A stretch of 54,894 nt of DNA from Ramlibacter sp. (GCF_029866045.1 NZ_JARXAB010000132.1:1-54894), one strand, 5' to 3'; positions 8,611 through 18,598 are shown, numbered from the stretch's first letter. Notes: a model not told the origin generated them from the letters alone. A program made the numbers and translations.

Positions 8611-10023
8611 ATGGCGGCAGTGGACGTGGTGGTGATGGCGGCGGGCAAGGGCACGCGCATGAAAAGTGCAGTCCCGAAGGTACTGCACCGTCTGGGCGGC
8701 CGCGCCCTCCTGGACCATGTGGTGGCCGCTGCTGCCGGCCTGGCCCCGCGCCGCCTGGTGGTGGTCACCGGCCACGGCGCCGAGCAGGTGGGCGGCGCAG
8801 CCCGCGGCTTTGCCAGCGCCCTCGGCCTGGCCTGCGAGACGGTGCTGCAGCAACCCCAGCTGGGGACCGGCCACGCGGTGCAACAGGCCCTGCCCCTGCT
8901 GCCAGACGACGGCATTTGCCTCGTGCTCAATGGCGACGTGCCCCTGATCGAGACGGCCACCCTGCAGGCCCTGGTGCAGGCCTGCGCCGGCGAGCGCCTG
9001 GCCCTGCTCACCTGCGACATGGCCGACCCCACCGGCTACGGCCGTATCCTGCGCGAGGCCGATGGCGCGGTGCGCGGCATCGTGGAGCAGAAGGACGCGA
9101 GCGAAGAGCAGCGCCGCATCACCGAGGTCTACACCGGCTTCATGGCCGCGCCCAACCGCCTGATGCGCAGCTGGCTCTCGCGCCTGACCAATCACAACGC
9201 CCAGGGCGAGTACTACCTGACCGACGTGGTGGGTCTGGCTGTAGGCGATGGCGTAGCCGCCTGCGCGCTCATGACGCAGGACCAGCCCCAGGTCGACGGC
9301 GTCAACAGCCCGGTGCAGCTCGCCACGCTGGAGCGCGTCTACCAGTTGCGCCGCGCCCAGGCGCTGATGGAGCAGGGCGTTCGCCTGGCCGACCCGGCGC
9401 GCTTCGATGTGCGCGGCGAGCTGGTTTGCGGCGCCGACGTCGAGATTGATGTGAACTGCGTCTTCCAGGGCCGGGTTGAAATTGGCGAGGGCGCACGCAT
9501 CGGCGCGAACTGCGTCATCGCCCATGCCCGCATCGGCGCTGGCGCGGTTATTCACCCCTTCACCCATATTGATGGCGAAAAGTTTGCCGAGACCGCGGGG
9601 GTGCAGGTGGGCGCTCGCGCGCTTGTCGGCCCCTTTGCCCGGCTGCGCCCTGGCGCGGTGCTGGGCGACGAGGTGCACATTGGCAACTTTGTCGAGGTGA
9701 AAAACTCCACTCTGGACGAGGGCGCCAAGGCCAACCACCTCGCTTACTTGGGCGACGCCACCGTGGGCGCGCGGGTGAACTACGGCGCCGGTTCGATCAC
9801 CGCCAACTACGACGGCGCCAACAAGCACCGCACCGTGATCGAGGCCGACGTGCACGTGGGCAGCAACTGCGTGCTGGTCGCGCCCGTCACCCTGGGCGCG
9901 GGCACCACCGTGGGCGGCGGCTCCACTATCACCAAGGACACGCCACCAGGCTCGCTGGCGGTAGCCCGGGGCAAGCAGGTGCACATTCCCAACTGGCAGC
10001 GGCCGGTGAAGAAAAAGCCCTGA
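8611..10023 (+). CDS. glmU: Bifunctional N-acetylglucosamine-1-phosphate uridyltransferase / glucosamine-1-phosphate acetyltransferase
   Basis: The 470-residue protein catalyses the last two steps to UDP-GlcNAc. The N-terminal uridyltransferase domain has VVMAAGKGTRMKS and QLGTGHAVQQA; the C-terminal half is a left-handed beta helix of hexapeptide repeats with VEVKNS, NHLAYLGDA and NYDGANKH, which carry acetyl-CoA and substrate contacts. I chose ATG 8611 because the motif-bearing domain starts there and AAGGA lies 6 bp before it; the frame is open from 8551. The glmS gene, which makes the pathway's glucosamine-6-phosphate, lies 770 bp downstream on the same strand beyond an oppositely oriented regulator. 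Confidence 0.96.
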   Translation: MAAVDVVVMAAGKGTRMKSAVPKVLHRLGGRALLDHVVAAAAGLAPRRLVVVTGHGAEQVGGAARGFASALGLACETVLQQPQLGTGHAVQQALPLLPDDGICLVLNGDVPLIETATLQALVQACAGERLALLTCDMADPTGYGRILREADGAVRGIVEQKDASEEQRRITEVYTGFMAAPNRLMRSWLSRLTNHNAQGEYYLTDVVGLAVGDGVAACALMTQDQPQVDGVNSPVQLATLERVYQLRRAQALMEQGVRLADPARFDVRGELVCGADVEIDVNCVFQGRVEIGEGARIGANCVIAHARIGAGAVIHPFTHIDGEKFAETAGVQVGARALVGPFARLRPGAVLGDEVHIGNFVEVKNSTLDEGAKANHLAYLGDATVGARVNYGAGSITANYDGANKHRTVIEADVHVGSNCVLVAPVTLGAGTTVGGGSTITKDTPPGSLAVARGKQVHIPNWQRPVKKKP

Positions 10024-10044
10024 GCTGGCCCGGGCGGTATTGCC

Positions 10045-10077
10045 GGCTTGTTCCAGGCTTGTTCCAGGCTTGTTCCT
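10045..10077 (+). repeat. 11-bp tandem repeat, three copies
   Basis: The unit GGCTTGTTCCA occurs head to tail at 10045, 10056 and 10067, the third copy losing its last base. It lies just after the glmU stop and before the 3' end of the Lrp-type gene, in a 139-bp gap that otherwise shows no gene. No function can be assigned. Confidence 0.8.
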
Positions 10078-10162
10078 CACGCAGGCCCCCTGTATTTCCC
10101 ACCGGGGCCCCGTGCCCCGCACAGGCTCTGGGTAGGCCCTGGGTCCTTTCGCTCAGGGCCTT

Positions 10163-10666
10163 TCAGCGCCGCCCCGCCTCCAGCGGCAAGCGCGGCGCGA
10201 ACTTGGCCCGCTTCACGCTGAAAAAAGCCTTCACATTGCGCACGTTCGCGTCGGCGGTGAACAGGCGCTGTTGCAGCGCCAGGTAGGCTGGCATGTCGGC
10301 GGCGCGCACATGCAAGATGAAATCTGGCCCGGGCGAGACCCGGTAGCACTGTTGCACCGCCTCGTCAGCCACCACCCGACGCTCGAAGGCCTCCAGGTGC
10401 TCGGCGCCCTGGCGGTCTAGCGTCACCTCCACGATGGCCTCCAGCCCATGCCCCAGCACCGGCGCCAGGCGGTCGGGCGATAGGATGGCCACCTGCCGCT
10501 CGATCAGGCCCGCCGTCTGCAGCCGCTTGACCCGGCGCAGGCAGGTGGGCGGGGAGACATGCGCCAGCCCGGCCAGCTCGAGGTTGCTCCGCGAGGCGTC
10601 CTGCTGCAGCAGGTCTAGCAGGGCGAGGTCCGTGGCATCCAGGTCAAACGCGTCAGTTTTTTCCAT
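10163..10666 (-). CDS. Lrp/AsnC family transcriptional regulator
   Basis: The 167-residue protein has an N-terminal winged helix-turn-helix (LDATDLALLDLLQQDASRS, then LAGLAHVSPPTCLRRVKRL) and a C-terminal RAM/AsnC ligand-binding domain. That domain contains VVADEAVQQCYRVSPGPDFILHV. Such proteins are multimeric regulators that often sense amino acids and repress their own genes. It diverges from glmS, with a 124-bp AT-rich gap holding palindromes that overlap its start. Whether it controls glmS cannot be told from sequence. Confidence 0.92.
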   Translation of the reverse strand: MEKTDAFDLDATDLALLDLLQQDASRSNLELAGLAHVSPPTCLRRVKRLQTAGLIERQVAILSPDRLAPVLGHGLEAIVEVTLDRQGAEHLEAFERRVVADEAVQQCYRVSPGPDFILHVRAADMPAYLALQQRLFTADANVRNVKAFFSVKRAKFAPRLPLEAGRR

Positions 10667-10704
10667 TTGAAGAAATTTTATTTCTCAAATTGGTAGATGA
10701 GAAA
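10665..10704. promoter_or_regulatory. Overlapping inverted repeats, candidate Lrp-family operator
   Basis: ATTTGAAGAAAT (10665-10676) faces ATTTCTCAAAT (10680-10690) with one unpaired base, and TTTCTCA (10681-10687) faces TGAGAAA (10698-10704). The arms share TTTCTCA, so the two dyads are stacked. The array overlaps the start codon of the Lrp-type gene and lies about 90 bp upstream of glmS, in sequence far more AT-rich than its surroundings. The role as autoregulatory operator is inferred from place and symmetry. Confidence 0.5.
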
Positions 10705-10790
10705 TATAAAAATGATTTAGATCGATTTTCGGCCTTTAATTCCGCCCTGCAGGGCCTACAGTCCCCCCAACTTATTCCGGAGCTTCTCCC

Positions 10791-12659
10791 ATGTGCGGCA
10801 TCGTCGCTGCGGTTTCTCACCGCGATATCGTCCCCCTTCTGGTCCAGGGCCTGCAGCGCCTGGAATACCGCGGTTATGACTCCTGTGGCGTCGCGGTGCA
10901 TGCCGACGGCCTGCGGCGCGCCCGCAGCACCGAGCGGGTGGCCGAGTTGATGCAGCAGGTCAGCACCGAGCACCTGGTCGGCAGCACCGGCATCGCCCAC
11001 ACCCGCTGGGCCACCCACGGCGCGCCGGCGGTGCACAACGCCCACCCACACTTCAGCCACGGCCCGGGCGCCACGCCGGCGGACCGCGCCGGGCGCATTG
11101 GCCTGGTTCACAACGGCATCATCGAAAACCATGAGGAGTTGCGCGCCGAGTTGCAGTCGCGCGGCTACCTCTTCGCCAGCCAGACCGACACCGAGGTGAT
11201 CTGCCATCTGGTCGACAGCCTCTACGAGGGTGACCTGTTCGAGGCGGTCAAGGCGGCGGTGCGCCGGCTGCATGGCGCCTATGCCATCGCGGTGATCTGC
11301 AAAGACGAGCCGCACCGGGTGATCGGCGCGCGCGCCGGCTCGCCCCTGGTGCTGGGCGTGGCCCCGCAGGAGCTTTTTCTTGCCAGTGACGCCATGGCCC
11401 TGGCCGGCGTTACCGACCAGATCGTCTACCTGGAAGAGGGCGACCTGGTCGACCTGCAACTCGGTCGCTACTGGATCGTCGGCAAGGACGGCCGTCCCGC
11501 CGAGCGGCCGGTGCGCACGGTGCAGGCCCACAGCGGCGCCGCCGACCTGGGGCCCTATCGCCACTACATGCAAAAAGAAATCTTCGAGCAGCCCCGCGCC
11601 ATTGCCGACACGCTCGAAGGCCTGGAGGCGGTGGTGCCCGAGCTGTTCGAGGGCGCAGGCCAGCCTGCGCCGGGCGAGGGCGCGCACCGCACCTTCGCGC
11701 AGATTGACTCGGTGCTGATCCTCGCCTGCGGCACCAGCTACTACAGCGGCTGCACCGCCAAGTACTGGCTGGAGTCGATTGCCAAAGTGCCCACCCAGGT
11801 CGAAATCGCCAGTGAGTACCGCTACCGCGAATCGGTGCCCAACCCCAACACGCTGGTGGTCACCATCACCCAATCGGGCGAAACCGCCGACACCCTGGCC
11901 GCATTGCGCCACGCGCAGTCCTTGGGCATGCGCCACACCCTCACCATATGCAATGTGGCCACCTCGGCCATGGTGCGGGAGTGCAAGCTGGCGTATGTGA
12001 CACGCGCCGGGGTCGAAGTGGGCGTGGCCTCCACCAAGGCCTTCACCACCCAACTCGCGGGGCTCTTCTTGCTCACCCTCGCCCTGGCGCAGGCCAAAGG
12101 GCGATTGAGTGCGCAGGAAGAAGCGGCCCACCTCAAGGCCATGCGTCACCTGCCCGCGGCACTGTCGGCGGTGTTGGCGCTCGAGCCCCAGGTCATCGCC
12201 TGGGCGGAAGACTTCGCCCGCAAAGAGCATGCTCTCTTTCTGGGCCGGGGCCTGCACTACCCCATCGCCCAAGAGGGCGCGCTCAAGCTCAAGGAGATCA
12301 CCTACATACACGCCGAGGCCTATGCCGCCGGCGAGTTGAAGCACGGGCCCCTGGCCTTGGTCACGGGCGAAATGCCGGTGGTCACCGTGGCACCCAACGA
12401 TGCCCTCTTGGAAAAGCTCAAAAGCAATATGCAGGAAGTGCGCGCGCTCGGCGGCGTGCTGTACGTGCTGGCCGATGCCGACACCCGCATCGACAGCGGC
12501 GACGGCCTGCACGTGATCCGCATGCCCGAGCACTACGGCCCGCTCTCGCCCCTGCTGCACGTGGTGCCTCTGCAGCTCTTGGCGTACCACACCGCCATTG
12601 CGCGGGGGACGGATGTGGATAAGCCGAGGAATTTGGCGAAGAGTGTGACGGTGGAGTGA
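10791..12659 (+). CDS. glmS: Glutamine-fructose-6-phosphate aminotransferase (isomerizing)
   Basis: This 622-residue enzyme makes glucosamine-6-phosphate from fructose-6-phosphate and glutamine. It starts MCGIVAAV, with the nucleophilic Cys2 of the class II amidotransferase domain exposed after Met removal. It continues with [21 protein letters not shown] and two SIS sugar-isomerase domains ([20 protein letters not shown]), and ends [13 protein letters not shown] as the family does. GGAG lies 8 bp before the ATG. No glmS ribozyme would be expected in this lineage and the 124-bp leader region is too short to hold one beside the promoter. Confidence 0.97.
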   Translation: MCGIVAAVSHRDIVPLLVQGLQRLEYRGYDSCGVAVHADGLRRARSTERVAELMQQVSTEHLVGSTGIAHTRWATHGAPAVHNAHPHFSHGPGATPADRAGRIGLVHNGIIENHEELRAELQSRGYLFASQTDTEVICHLVDSLYEGDLFEAVKAAVRRLHGAYAIAVICKDEPHRVIGARAGSPLVLGVAPQELFLASDAMALAGVTDQIVYLEEGDLVDLQLGRYWIVGKDGRPAERPVRTVQAHSGAADLGPYRHYMQKEIFEQPRAIADTLEGLEAVVPELFEGAGQPAPGEGAHRTFAQIDSVLILACGTSYYSGCTAKYWLESIAKVPTQVEIASEYRYRESVPNPNTLVVTITQSGETADTLAALRHAQSLGMRHTLTICNVATSAMVRECKLAYVTRAGVEVGVASTKAFTTQLAGLFLLTLALAQAKGRLSAQEEAAHLKAMRHLPAALSAVLALEPQVIAWAEDFARKEHALFLGRGLHYPIAQEGALKLKEITYIHAEAYAAGELKHGPLALVTGEMPVVTVAPNDALLEKLKSNMQEVRALGGVLYVLADADTRIDSGDGLHVIRMPEHYGPLSPLLHVVPLQLLAYHTAIARGTDVDKPRNLAKSVTVE

Positions 12660-12776
12660 TTTCTCAGATGTCGCTCACATCCGTAAATGCCTTGCATAGT
12701 GACAAATGCTTGGCATCGGCGCGATACTTTGCACGATGATCAGGATCGCTATTCGCAATCAGCTTTGGAGTCCGAA

Positions 12777-13178
12777 ATGTGCATCAAAGACACTTTGAGC
12801 AAATCCATTCGCCATGTGTGTGTGGCGGCTCTTCTCATCTCGGGATTGGCGACCCATTCGTTTGCCAGCGAGAGTGACCGCATCACTCAACTGGAAATTG
12901 AAGTTCAACAACTCAAGCAACGATTGAGTAGTCTTGAAAGACCGCCTGTCAGTGGAGTTGCTTCGCCAAAGCCATTGGCCTCAAGTGAGGGGTGGAGGCA
13001 GCTCGCCAACTGGCGCTCACTGAAAAAGGGTATGAGTCATGCGGAGGTTCGGTCACTGCTTGGCGAGCCGCAAACAGTTAGTGCCTCAGGCCCATTCACC
13101 GACTGGTCTTACTCAAACCGTGGCGATATCAGATTCGTCAGAGAAAAACTGGATGGGTGGACCGAGCCAAGGCAATAG
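12777..13178 (+). CDS. Exported protein with coiled coil and BamE-like (SmpA/OmlA) domain
   Basis: This 133-residue protein has an N-terminal signal peptide (IRHVCVAALLISGLATHSFA), a heptad-like coiled coil (ITQLEIEVQQLKQRLSSLE), and a C-terminal segment NWRSLKKGMSHAEVRSLLGEP followed by WSYSNRGDIRFV. The last part matches the small BamE/SmpA alpha-beta fold, where a helix is followed by the LLG-P turn. There is no lipobox cysteine, so it is probably periplasmic. I chose ATG 12777 over 12687 because GGAG precedes it by 6 bp and the signal peptide begins there. The base composition is less GC-rich than the neighbours. The function is unknown. Confidence 0.65.
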   Translation: MCIKDTLSKSIRHVCVAALLISGLATHSFASESDRITQLEIEVQQLKQRLSSLERPPVSGVASPKPLASSEGWRQLANWRSLKKGMSHAEVRSLLGEPQTVSASGPFTDWSYSNRGDIRFVREKLDGWTEPRQ

Positions 13179-13459
13179 CTTGCGATAGCGGTGTATCCGC
13201 CCGGAAGGACCAATAGGTCCCTCGCCCTTGAGCTACGCGAGAAATCGCGAAAAGGCGCTGAGAAAAGCTTAAATCAGGTTCAGCCTGCCACGGGGTAGTG
13301 AGTGGGGCGGGTCCCAGTCGCAGGCTTCCTCCATAGACGCCGCCAAGCACCAGACCCTTAGCTCCGAACTTTGCGCCTTGTGCTGCCGCCGCCAACCCCG
13401 ACGCCGCTTCACACACCCGTGCTAAATTGGCCAAATTGACAACAAAAAGCGAATTCGCA
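13179..13459. other. 281-bp intergenic stretch with no assigned gene
   Basis: An open frame crosses this stretch on the minus strand (from 13557 to 13138), but its first third runs antisense through the lipoprotein signal peptide and I recognise no family. No tRNA, transposon end or T-tract terminator is visible. Promoters for the lipoprotein gene probably lie at the right end, where the sequence becomes AT-richer (about 13420-13455). Confidence 0.4.
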
Positions 13460-14281
13460 ATGACCCTGAAAACCATCCTCCGCCTTTCGGCAGCGCTTCT
13501 TGCTGCAGTGTCTCTGTCCGGGTGCCTGGATGTGGCCCAGAAAATCGCGGTCGACAAAGGCGAGCTGAGCTACACCGCTGAGCTTCGCATTGACGCCAAG
13601 CTGGCCGCCTTGGCCAACAAGAAAGACGGGTTCTGCGCGGGCTTTGATGAGGCCAGTGGCGAGTCCATGAAGGTCCAGGTGAGTGAGTCGGCTGTCGACG
13701 GCAACGTGGTGTGCAAGCTGACTGCCAAGGGGCCGATCGAGAAATTCGCCACCTTCACCGCCGGCAACAAGGAAACCGCGTTGGTGAATGTCTCGCGTGC
13801 CTCTGAAGGGGCCTGGCGTATCGACAGCAGCTTTGACATGAAGGACAAAGGCGGCGCCAACCCGATGATGGAGGGCATGATGCAAGCCATGCTGGCCGGC
13901 CGCACCCTGAGCTGGTCGGTTACCGTCCCCAAGGTGCTGGAGACCAACGGCCAGGTAGCCAGTGACGGCAAGACCGTGACCTGGTCTGTGCCCCTGGCCT
14001 CGGCCTACAAAGAAAAGCAGTCCTTCCATGTGGTGTTCAAGGCCGAGCGTCCCTGGTACTCGTTCTTGCTCGACCTGATCGACGCGATCAAGAAGTTCTT
14101 CGGCTCGCTGTTTGGTGGTAGTGACAAGGCTCCGGCGCCGGCCGCCGCACCTGTCGCCGCGCCCGTGGCAGCTCCAGCTCCCGCTTCAGCCCCCGTGGCA
14201 GAGCCTGCGCCTGCGGCAGCCCCTGCCTCTGCGACCGAGTCGGCAGCGTCGGCCGCTGCCCCGGCCGAGCCGGCCCGCTAA
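13460..14281 (+). CDS. Lipoprotein with Pro/Ala-rich C-terminal tail, function unknown
   Basis: The 273-residue protein begins with a lipoprotein signal peptide whose lipobox is LSGC, giving a mature protein anchored at Cys22. The body (about 22-200) is a mixed alpha/beta domain with no motif I recognise, though the pattern resembles small beta-rich LppM-like lipoproteins. A hydrophobic/basic stretch (FLLDLIDAIKKFFGSLF) follows, then about 60 residues of Pro/Ala/Glu-rich low complexity that could span the periplasm or cell wall. I chose ATG 13460 over TTG 13427 because the lipoprotein signal starts there; the Shine-Dalgarno is weak. Confidence 0.7.
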   Translation: MTLKTILRLSAALLAAVSLSGCLDVAQKIAVDKGELSYTAELRIDAKLAALANKKDGFCAGFDEASGESMKVQVSESAVDGNVVCKLTAKGPIEKFATFTAGNKETALVNVSRASEGAWRIDSSFDMKDKGGANPMMEGMMQAMLAGRTLSWSVTVPKVLETNGQVASDGKTVTWSVPLASAYKEKQSFHVVFKAERPWYSFLLDLIDAIKKFFGSLFGGSDKAPAPAAAPVAAPVAAPAPASAPVAEPAPAAAPASATESAASAAAPAEPAR

Positions 14282-14293
14282 TCAGCCGCAGAC

Positions 14294-14316
14294 CCGGGCT
14301 GCCAGCGCGGTAGCCC
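14294..14316. terminator. Hairpin between convergent genes
   Basis: GGGCT-g-CC (14296-14303) pairs with GG-t-AGCCC (14309-14316) across a 5-base loop. It sits exactly between the convergent lipoprotein and NhaR-like genes and abuts the latter's stop. It has no T-tract, so its role as terminator is weakly supported. Confidence 0.35.
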
Positions 14317-15249
14317 TCAGGCCTTGGCCGCCCATCCGGTCACCCGCCTCACCAGCGGGTGGCCGATTTTCTTTTGCGGGGTGATGGCGAAGAACTGCTC
14401 CTCCACGCCCTCGCAGTCACCCACACGCTGCACCCCGTAGCGCTGGATCAAGTCCTCCTCGACCAGCGTGGCCGCCGGGAACAGGCCCATGCCGGCGGCG
14501 CCGAAGGTTTTGAGCAAGGCGCTGTCCTCGAACTCCCCGGCCACCCGGGGTCGCAGGCCCTGACGCTCGAACCAATGGTCCAGCCGGGCGCGCAGCGCGC
14601 CGTGACCTGTGGGCAGTAGCAGGGGCAACTCGCCGTTCGCAAGCGCCGCGCGCAAGGCCTCGGCGCGGCGCTCGCGACCCTGAGCGCCGCGACCGGCGGG
14701 GAGCCGGTCTGCCAGGGCGGGTGCCGCATACCAGGCGATGGGTGAGGTGCCCAAGGGGTGCCCGTAGAGCCGCAGGCTCGGGTTGGGCGGGGGCGGCCGG
14801 TCGGAGATCACCAGGTCCAGCTTGTGCAGGGCCAACTCACCCAGGATGTCCTCGAGCTCGCCGTCATGGCACAGAAGCCGCAGGCCCGGCTCGTCCAGGA
14901 TGGGCGCCAGCAGGCGATACACGGCGAGCTTGGTCAGTCCGTCCGGAATGCCCACGGCCAGCCGCACCCCGGCCGAGTCGGCCGCGGCTCGCACCGTGTC
15001 CGGCAGCGACTCCCCCAGGGCGAAGATCTGCTCCGCCTGATGCATGGCCGCCACGCCGGCCTCGGTCAACGCCACCCCGCGGCCGGCCGGTTTGAGCAGG
15101 GCGCAGCCAAGCGACTGCTCGAGCTCGCGCACCTGGGTGCTGATGGTCTGGACGGCCATGCCCAACTGCTCGGCCGCCCGCGACATGCCGCCTGCCTTGG
15201 CGACGACCCAGAAGTAGTAAAGGTGCCGATAGCTAAAGGTGAGAGCCAT
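14317..15249 (-). CDS. LysR-family regulator, NhaR-like
   Basis: This 310-residue protein starts MALTFSYRHLYYFWVVAKAGG, the characteristic N-terminus of the NhaR branch of LysR regulators, followed by MSRAAEQLGMAVQTISTQVR as the recognition helix region. A typical type 2 periplasmic-binding-like effector domain follows. In enterobacteria NhaR activates the sodium/proton antiporter gene nhaA in response to sodium. Here the gene is divergent from terC, with 133 bp between the starts, so terC is the obvious candidate target; this is inference. Confidence 0.85.
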   Translation of the reverse strand: MALTFSYRHLYYFWVVAKAGGMSRAAEQLGMAVQTISTQVRELEQSLGCALLKPAGRGVALTEAGVAAMHQAEQIFALGESLPDTVRAAADSAGVRLAVGIPDGLTKLAVYRLLAPILDEPGLRLLCHDGELEDILGELALHKLDLVISDRPPPPNPSLRLYGHPLGTSPIAWYAAPALADRLPAGRGAQGRERRAEALRAALANGELPLLLPTGHGALRARLDHWFERQGLRPRVAGEFEDSALLKTFGAAGMGLFPAATLVEEDLIQRYGVQRVGDCEGVEEQFFAITPQKKIGHPLVRRVTGWAAKA

Positions 15250-15382
15250 GCCCGATATTGGCGAAGTTTCTGAATTTCAGGAAGAACCTTCACCAAAACA
15301 CTGATTTTTTAGATGGATTTGCTCCCTTAAGGTGCGTCCATCTCCTGGCGCCTTGCGCGCTGTTGCTCAAAAAGAAAACGGC

Positions 15383-16354
15383 ATGGAAACCATTGCTCCC
15401 CTTTGGCTGTGGGCCACCTTCGTGGCCATCGTCCTCGTATCCCTGTTCGTTGACTTTGTCGTCCTCAAAAAGCAGGGCGCCCACGAGATCGGAGCCCGCG
15501 AGGCCCTGAATTGGTCGATCGTCTGGATCGCCCTGAGCCTGGTCTTCAATGCCCTGTTCTGGTGGGCGGTCCGGGACACGACGGGCTCCACCCAGGTGGC
15601 CAACGAGAAATCGCTGGAGTTCCTCACTGGCTACCTGATCGAAAAGTCGCTGGCCGTCGACAACATCTTTGTCTTCCTGATGATCTTCACCTACTTCGCG
15701 GTGCCGCCAGCGTTCCAGAAGCGGGTGCTGATGATCGGTATCGTCGGCGCGATCGTGCTGCGCACGGTGATGATCCTCGTGGGGGGGTGGCTGCTGGCCA
15801 ACTTCCACTGGGTGCTCTATGTCTTTGGCGCATTCCTCATCCTCACTGGCCTGAAGATGTGGTGGGCCGCAGGCAAGGAGAGCGACCTGGAGGGCAATCC
15901 CGCGCTGCGTTTGCTGCGCAAGGTGATGCCGGTGAGTTCCGGCTTTGACGGCGAGAAGTTCTTCACCATGGAAAACGGCCGCCGCATCGCGACACCGCTG
16001 TTCATGGTGATCTGCCTGGTCGCTTTGACTGACGTGATCTTCGCGGTCGACTCAATTCCGGCGATCTTCGCGATCACCTCCGACCCGTTCATCGTCTTGA
16101 CCAGCAACGTCTTTGCCATCCTGGGCCTGCGGGCGATGTACTTCCTGCTGGCGGCGGTGGCAGGCAAGTTTCACCTGCTCAATTACGGCTTGGCAGTCAT
16201 CCTGGTTTTCATCGGTACCAAGATGTGCCTGGTCGACGTGTTCAAGATCCCGGCGGTGGTGTCGCTGGTCGCGGTGGTGGCCATCCTCGCCGTGACCATG
16301 ATCTTGAGTGTGCGTACAGCCGGAGGGGGCCACTCGCCGAAATCCTCCTCATAA
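15383..16354 (+). CDS. TerC/Alx family integral membrane protein
   Basis: This 323-residue protein has about nine hydrophobic segments, the conserved LEFLTGYLIEKSLAVDNIFVF near residues 73-93, and the second conserved acidic region LTDVIFAVDSIPAI. These duplicated E/D-rich motifs define the TerC family, linked to metal (manganese) export and tellurite resistance. I chose ATG 15383 because METIAPLWLWATF is the usual N-terminus; the frame is open from 15332. The neighbour is a divergent NhaR-like regulator. Two terminators follow the stop. Confidence 0.9.
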   Translation: METIAPLWLWATFVAIVLVSLFVDFVVLKKQGAHEIGAREALNWSIVWIALSLVFNALFWWAVRDTTGSTQVANEKSLEFLTGYLIEKSLAVDNIFVFLMIFTYFAVPPAFQKRVLMIGIVGAIVLRTVMILVGGWLLANFHWVLYVFGAFLILTGLKMWWAAGKESDLEGNPALRLLRKVMPVSSGFDGEKFFTMENGRRIATPLFMVICLVALTDVIFAVDSIPAIFAITSDPFIVLTSNVFAILGLRAMYFLLAAVAGKFHLLNYGLAVILVFIGTKMCLVDVFKIPAVVSLVAVVAILAVTMILSVRTAGGGHSPKSSS

Positions 16355-16359
16355 CAAGA

Positions 16360-16397
16360 GTGGCCGCGCTCTGAGGCGCGGCCACCCTCCCTTTTTT
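16360..16397 (+). terminator. Rho-independent terminator of terC
   Basis: GTGGCCGCGC (16360-16369) pairs perfectly with GCGCGGCCAC (16376-16385) across the loop TCTGAG, followed by a pyrimidine stretch ending in six T (16392-16397). It starts 5 bp after the terC stop. Confidence 0.85.
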
Positions 16398-16414
16398 CTC
16401 GGGGACTGCCCTTT

Positions 16415-16441
16415 GCCCGGCCTAGCGCCGGGCTTTTTTTT
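16415..16441 (+). terminator. Second rho-independent terminator
   Basis: GCCCGG (16415-16420) pairs with CCGGGC (16428-16433) across a 7-base loop, followed by eight T (16434-16441). It backs up the first hairpin and insulates terC from the convergent phasin gene. The T-tract is on the plus strand, so it does not serve the phasin. Confidence 0.85.
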
Positions 16442-16479
16442 GCTTGCTTGCAGTTCGCACCGACAGCATGGCCCTGGGG

Positions 16480-16989
16480 TCAGTGGTGCCGGGCCATACC
16501 CGCCATGGTTCCGCTCATGGGCGCGGAGAACACCGACTGCCACGCTTGGAACAGCGGGCCGGCGGCGTTGGCGGCCTGTGCAGCGGATTGCTGCTGCAGT
16601 CCGGCCGGCCGCATGAATTCACTCTGTGCTTTGAGTGAGGCCAGCATGAGTTCTTGGGAGTATTGCGCCCACTCGCTCAGGCTCGACAGCACCACGGTCG
16701 ACTGAATGGCCACCAGCTCTATAGGGCTGGTGGCGCTGCGCAAGCGATCTGCCGTCCGCTCCTGCAAGAGGGCCGCACGTTGAATCATGTGTTGCTGCGT
16801 CTGCTGAAAGCTATCCATTGCCCGCAGCAACGCCCCGGTGGTGGAGGCGGTGTTGGCCAATTGCTGGCGGGTGAGGTCAGCCATGCCGCTGCTGCCTGCC
16901 GCCAGGTCGGTTTCGTGCGGTTCGGTGTGCGCTGCGCTGTGCGACCCGCTGTGGGATGAGTTGTGAGATGCGGTGCCCTTGCTTGCCAT
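16480..16989 (-). CDS. Phasin family protein
   Basis: The 169-residue protein has a His/Ser-rich N-terminus followed by a long amphipathic helical region with LTRQQLANTASTTGALLRAM, ERTADRLRSATSPIELVAIQS and SEWAQYSQELMLAS. The last two blocks are the typical phasin helix pair that coats polyhydroxyalkanoate granules. There is no signal peptide, consistent with a cytosolic granule protein. AGGAGA is well placed 6 bp before the ATG. No PHA synthesis gene is in this window. Confidence 0.85.
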   Translation of the reverse strand: MASKGTASHNSSHSGSHSAAHTEPHETDLAAGSSGMADLTRQQLANTASTTGALLRAMDSFQQTQQHMIQRAALLQERTADRLRSATSPIELVAIQSTVVLSSLSEWAQYSQELMLASLKAQSEFMRPAGLQQQSAAQAANAAGPLFQAWQSVFSAPMSGTMAGMARHH

Positions 16990-17419
16990 GAGATTTCTCC
17001 TGTGATGTGCCCCTGCTGGGCCTTGGCTCCGAAAATGATCCGGCTGCGCACAGGAACCTGGCCGTCAGTGGATTGGCGAGATGCTTGTAGGCAAATCGGC
17101 CGAGCCGTGATTGGTCAGGGGTCTCAATTCAAGCGGCCTGTCGTTGACAAGCTCGCTGCGCTCGGGGGCTTACAGCCCCGCTGCCGCGCGCAGCGCGGTA
17201 GCCTTGTGGTGGTCACGTCACGCCGCTACGCGGCATGAGTGCCCCCCAAAGCCCAAGTTGGCGCCATGCGCCTGCGTGCCTCAATTGAGGCACGCCGCTG
17301 CACGCAGCGCGGCAGATTTGTTGGTCTTTTGGCTACGGCGCGGGCCTTTGGCCCTTCACATCGGCTGCGCCGATATGAGCCTGCGCCGAAAGCCCGACAA
17401 GCTCGCTGCGCTCGGGGGC
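16990..17419. other. 430-bp intergenic region with repeats between phasin and metK
   Basis: No gene is visible. The right half holds a 62-bp repeat (17146-17207) that copies the metK 3' end and flank, and around 17296-17330 a more divergent third version (GCAGCGCGGCAG followed by TTGTTGGTCTTTT). Several GC-rich dyads occur, such as those around CATCGGCTGCGCCGATATG (17359-17377). The left part presumably carries the phasin promoter. Open frames across this stretch are low-complexity and are not supported. Confidence 0.6.
17146..17207. repeat. 62-bp repeat, downstream copy of the metK 3' end
   Basis: It matches 17396-17457 at 61 of 62 positions (T at 17199, C at 17449). The unit contains a short GGGGCT-TA-CAGCCCC-type dyad and an adjacent long dyad of GCTGCCGCGC with its complement around a GCA loop. 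This copy lies in non-coding DNA and its one change breaks a stem pair. Confidence 0.9.

Positions 17420-18598
<1,179 letters not shown>

Noticed and set aside
10653-12590. 645-codon minus-strand frame over glmS
   Set aside because: It is antisense to glmS, low in complexity and without any family motif; it exists because of the high GC content at third positions.
12660-12776. Open frame from 12687 as the start of the BamE-like gene
   Set aside because: The first 30 codons lack a signal peptide character and a better Shine-Dalgarno and signal start at 12777.
13138-13557. 139-codon minus-strand frame between the BamE-like gene and the lipoprotein
   Set aside because: Parts read like protein, but no family is recognised and it overlaps both neighbours in antisense.
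15250-15382. yybP-ykoY (manganese) riboswitch before terC
   Set aside because: The conserved core for that riboswitch is not visible; the 133-bp gap mainly looks like a divergent promoter region.
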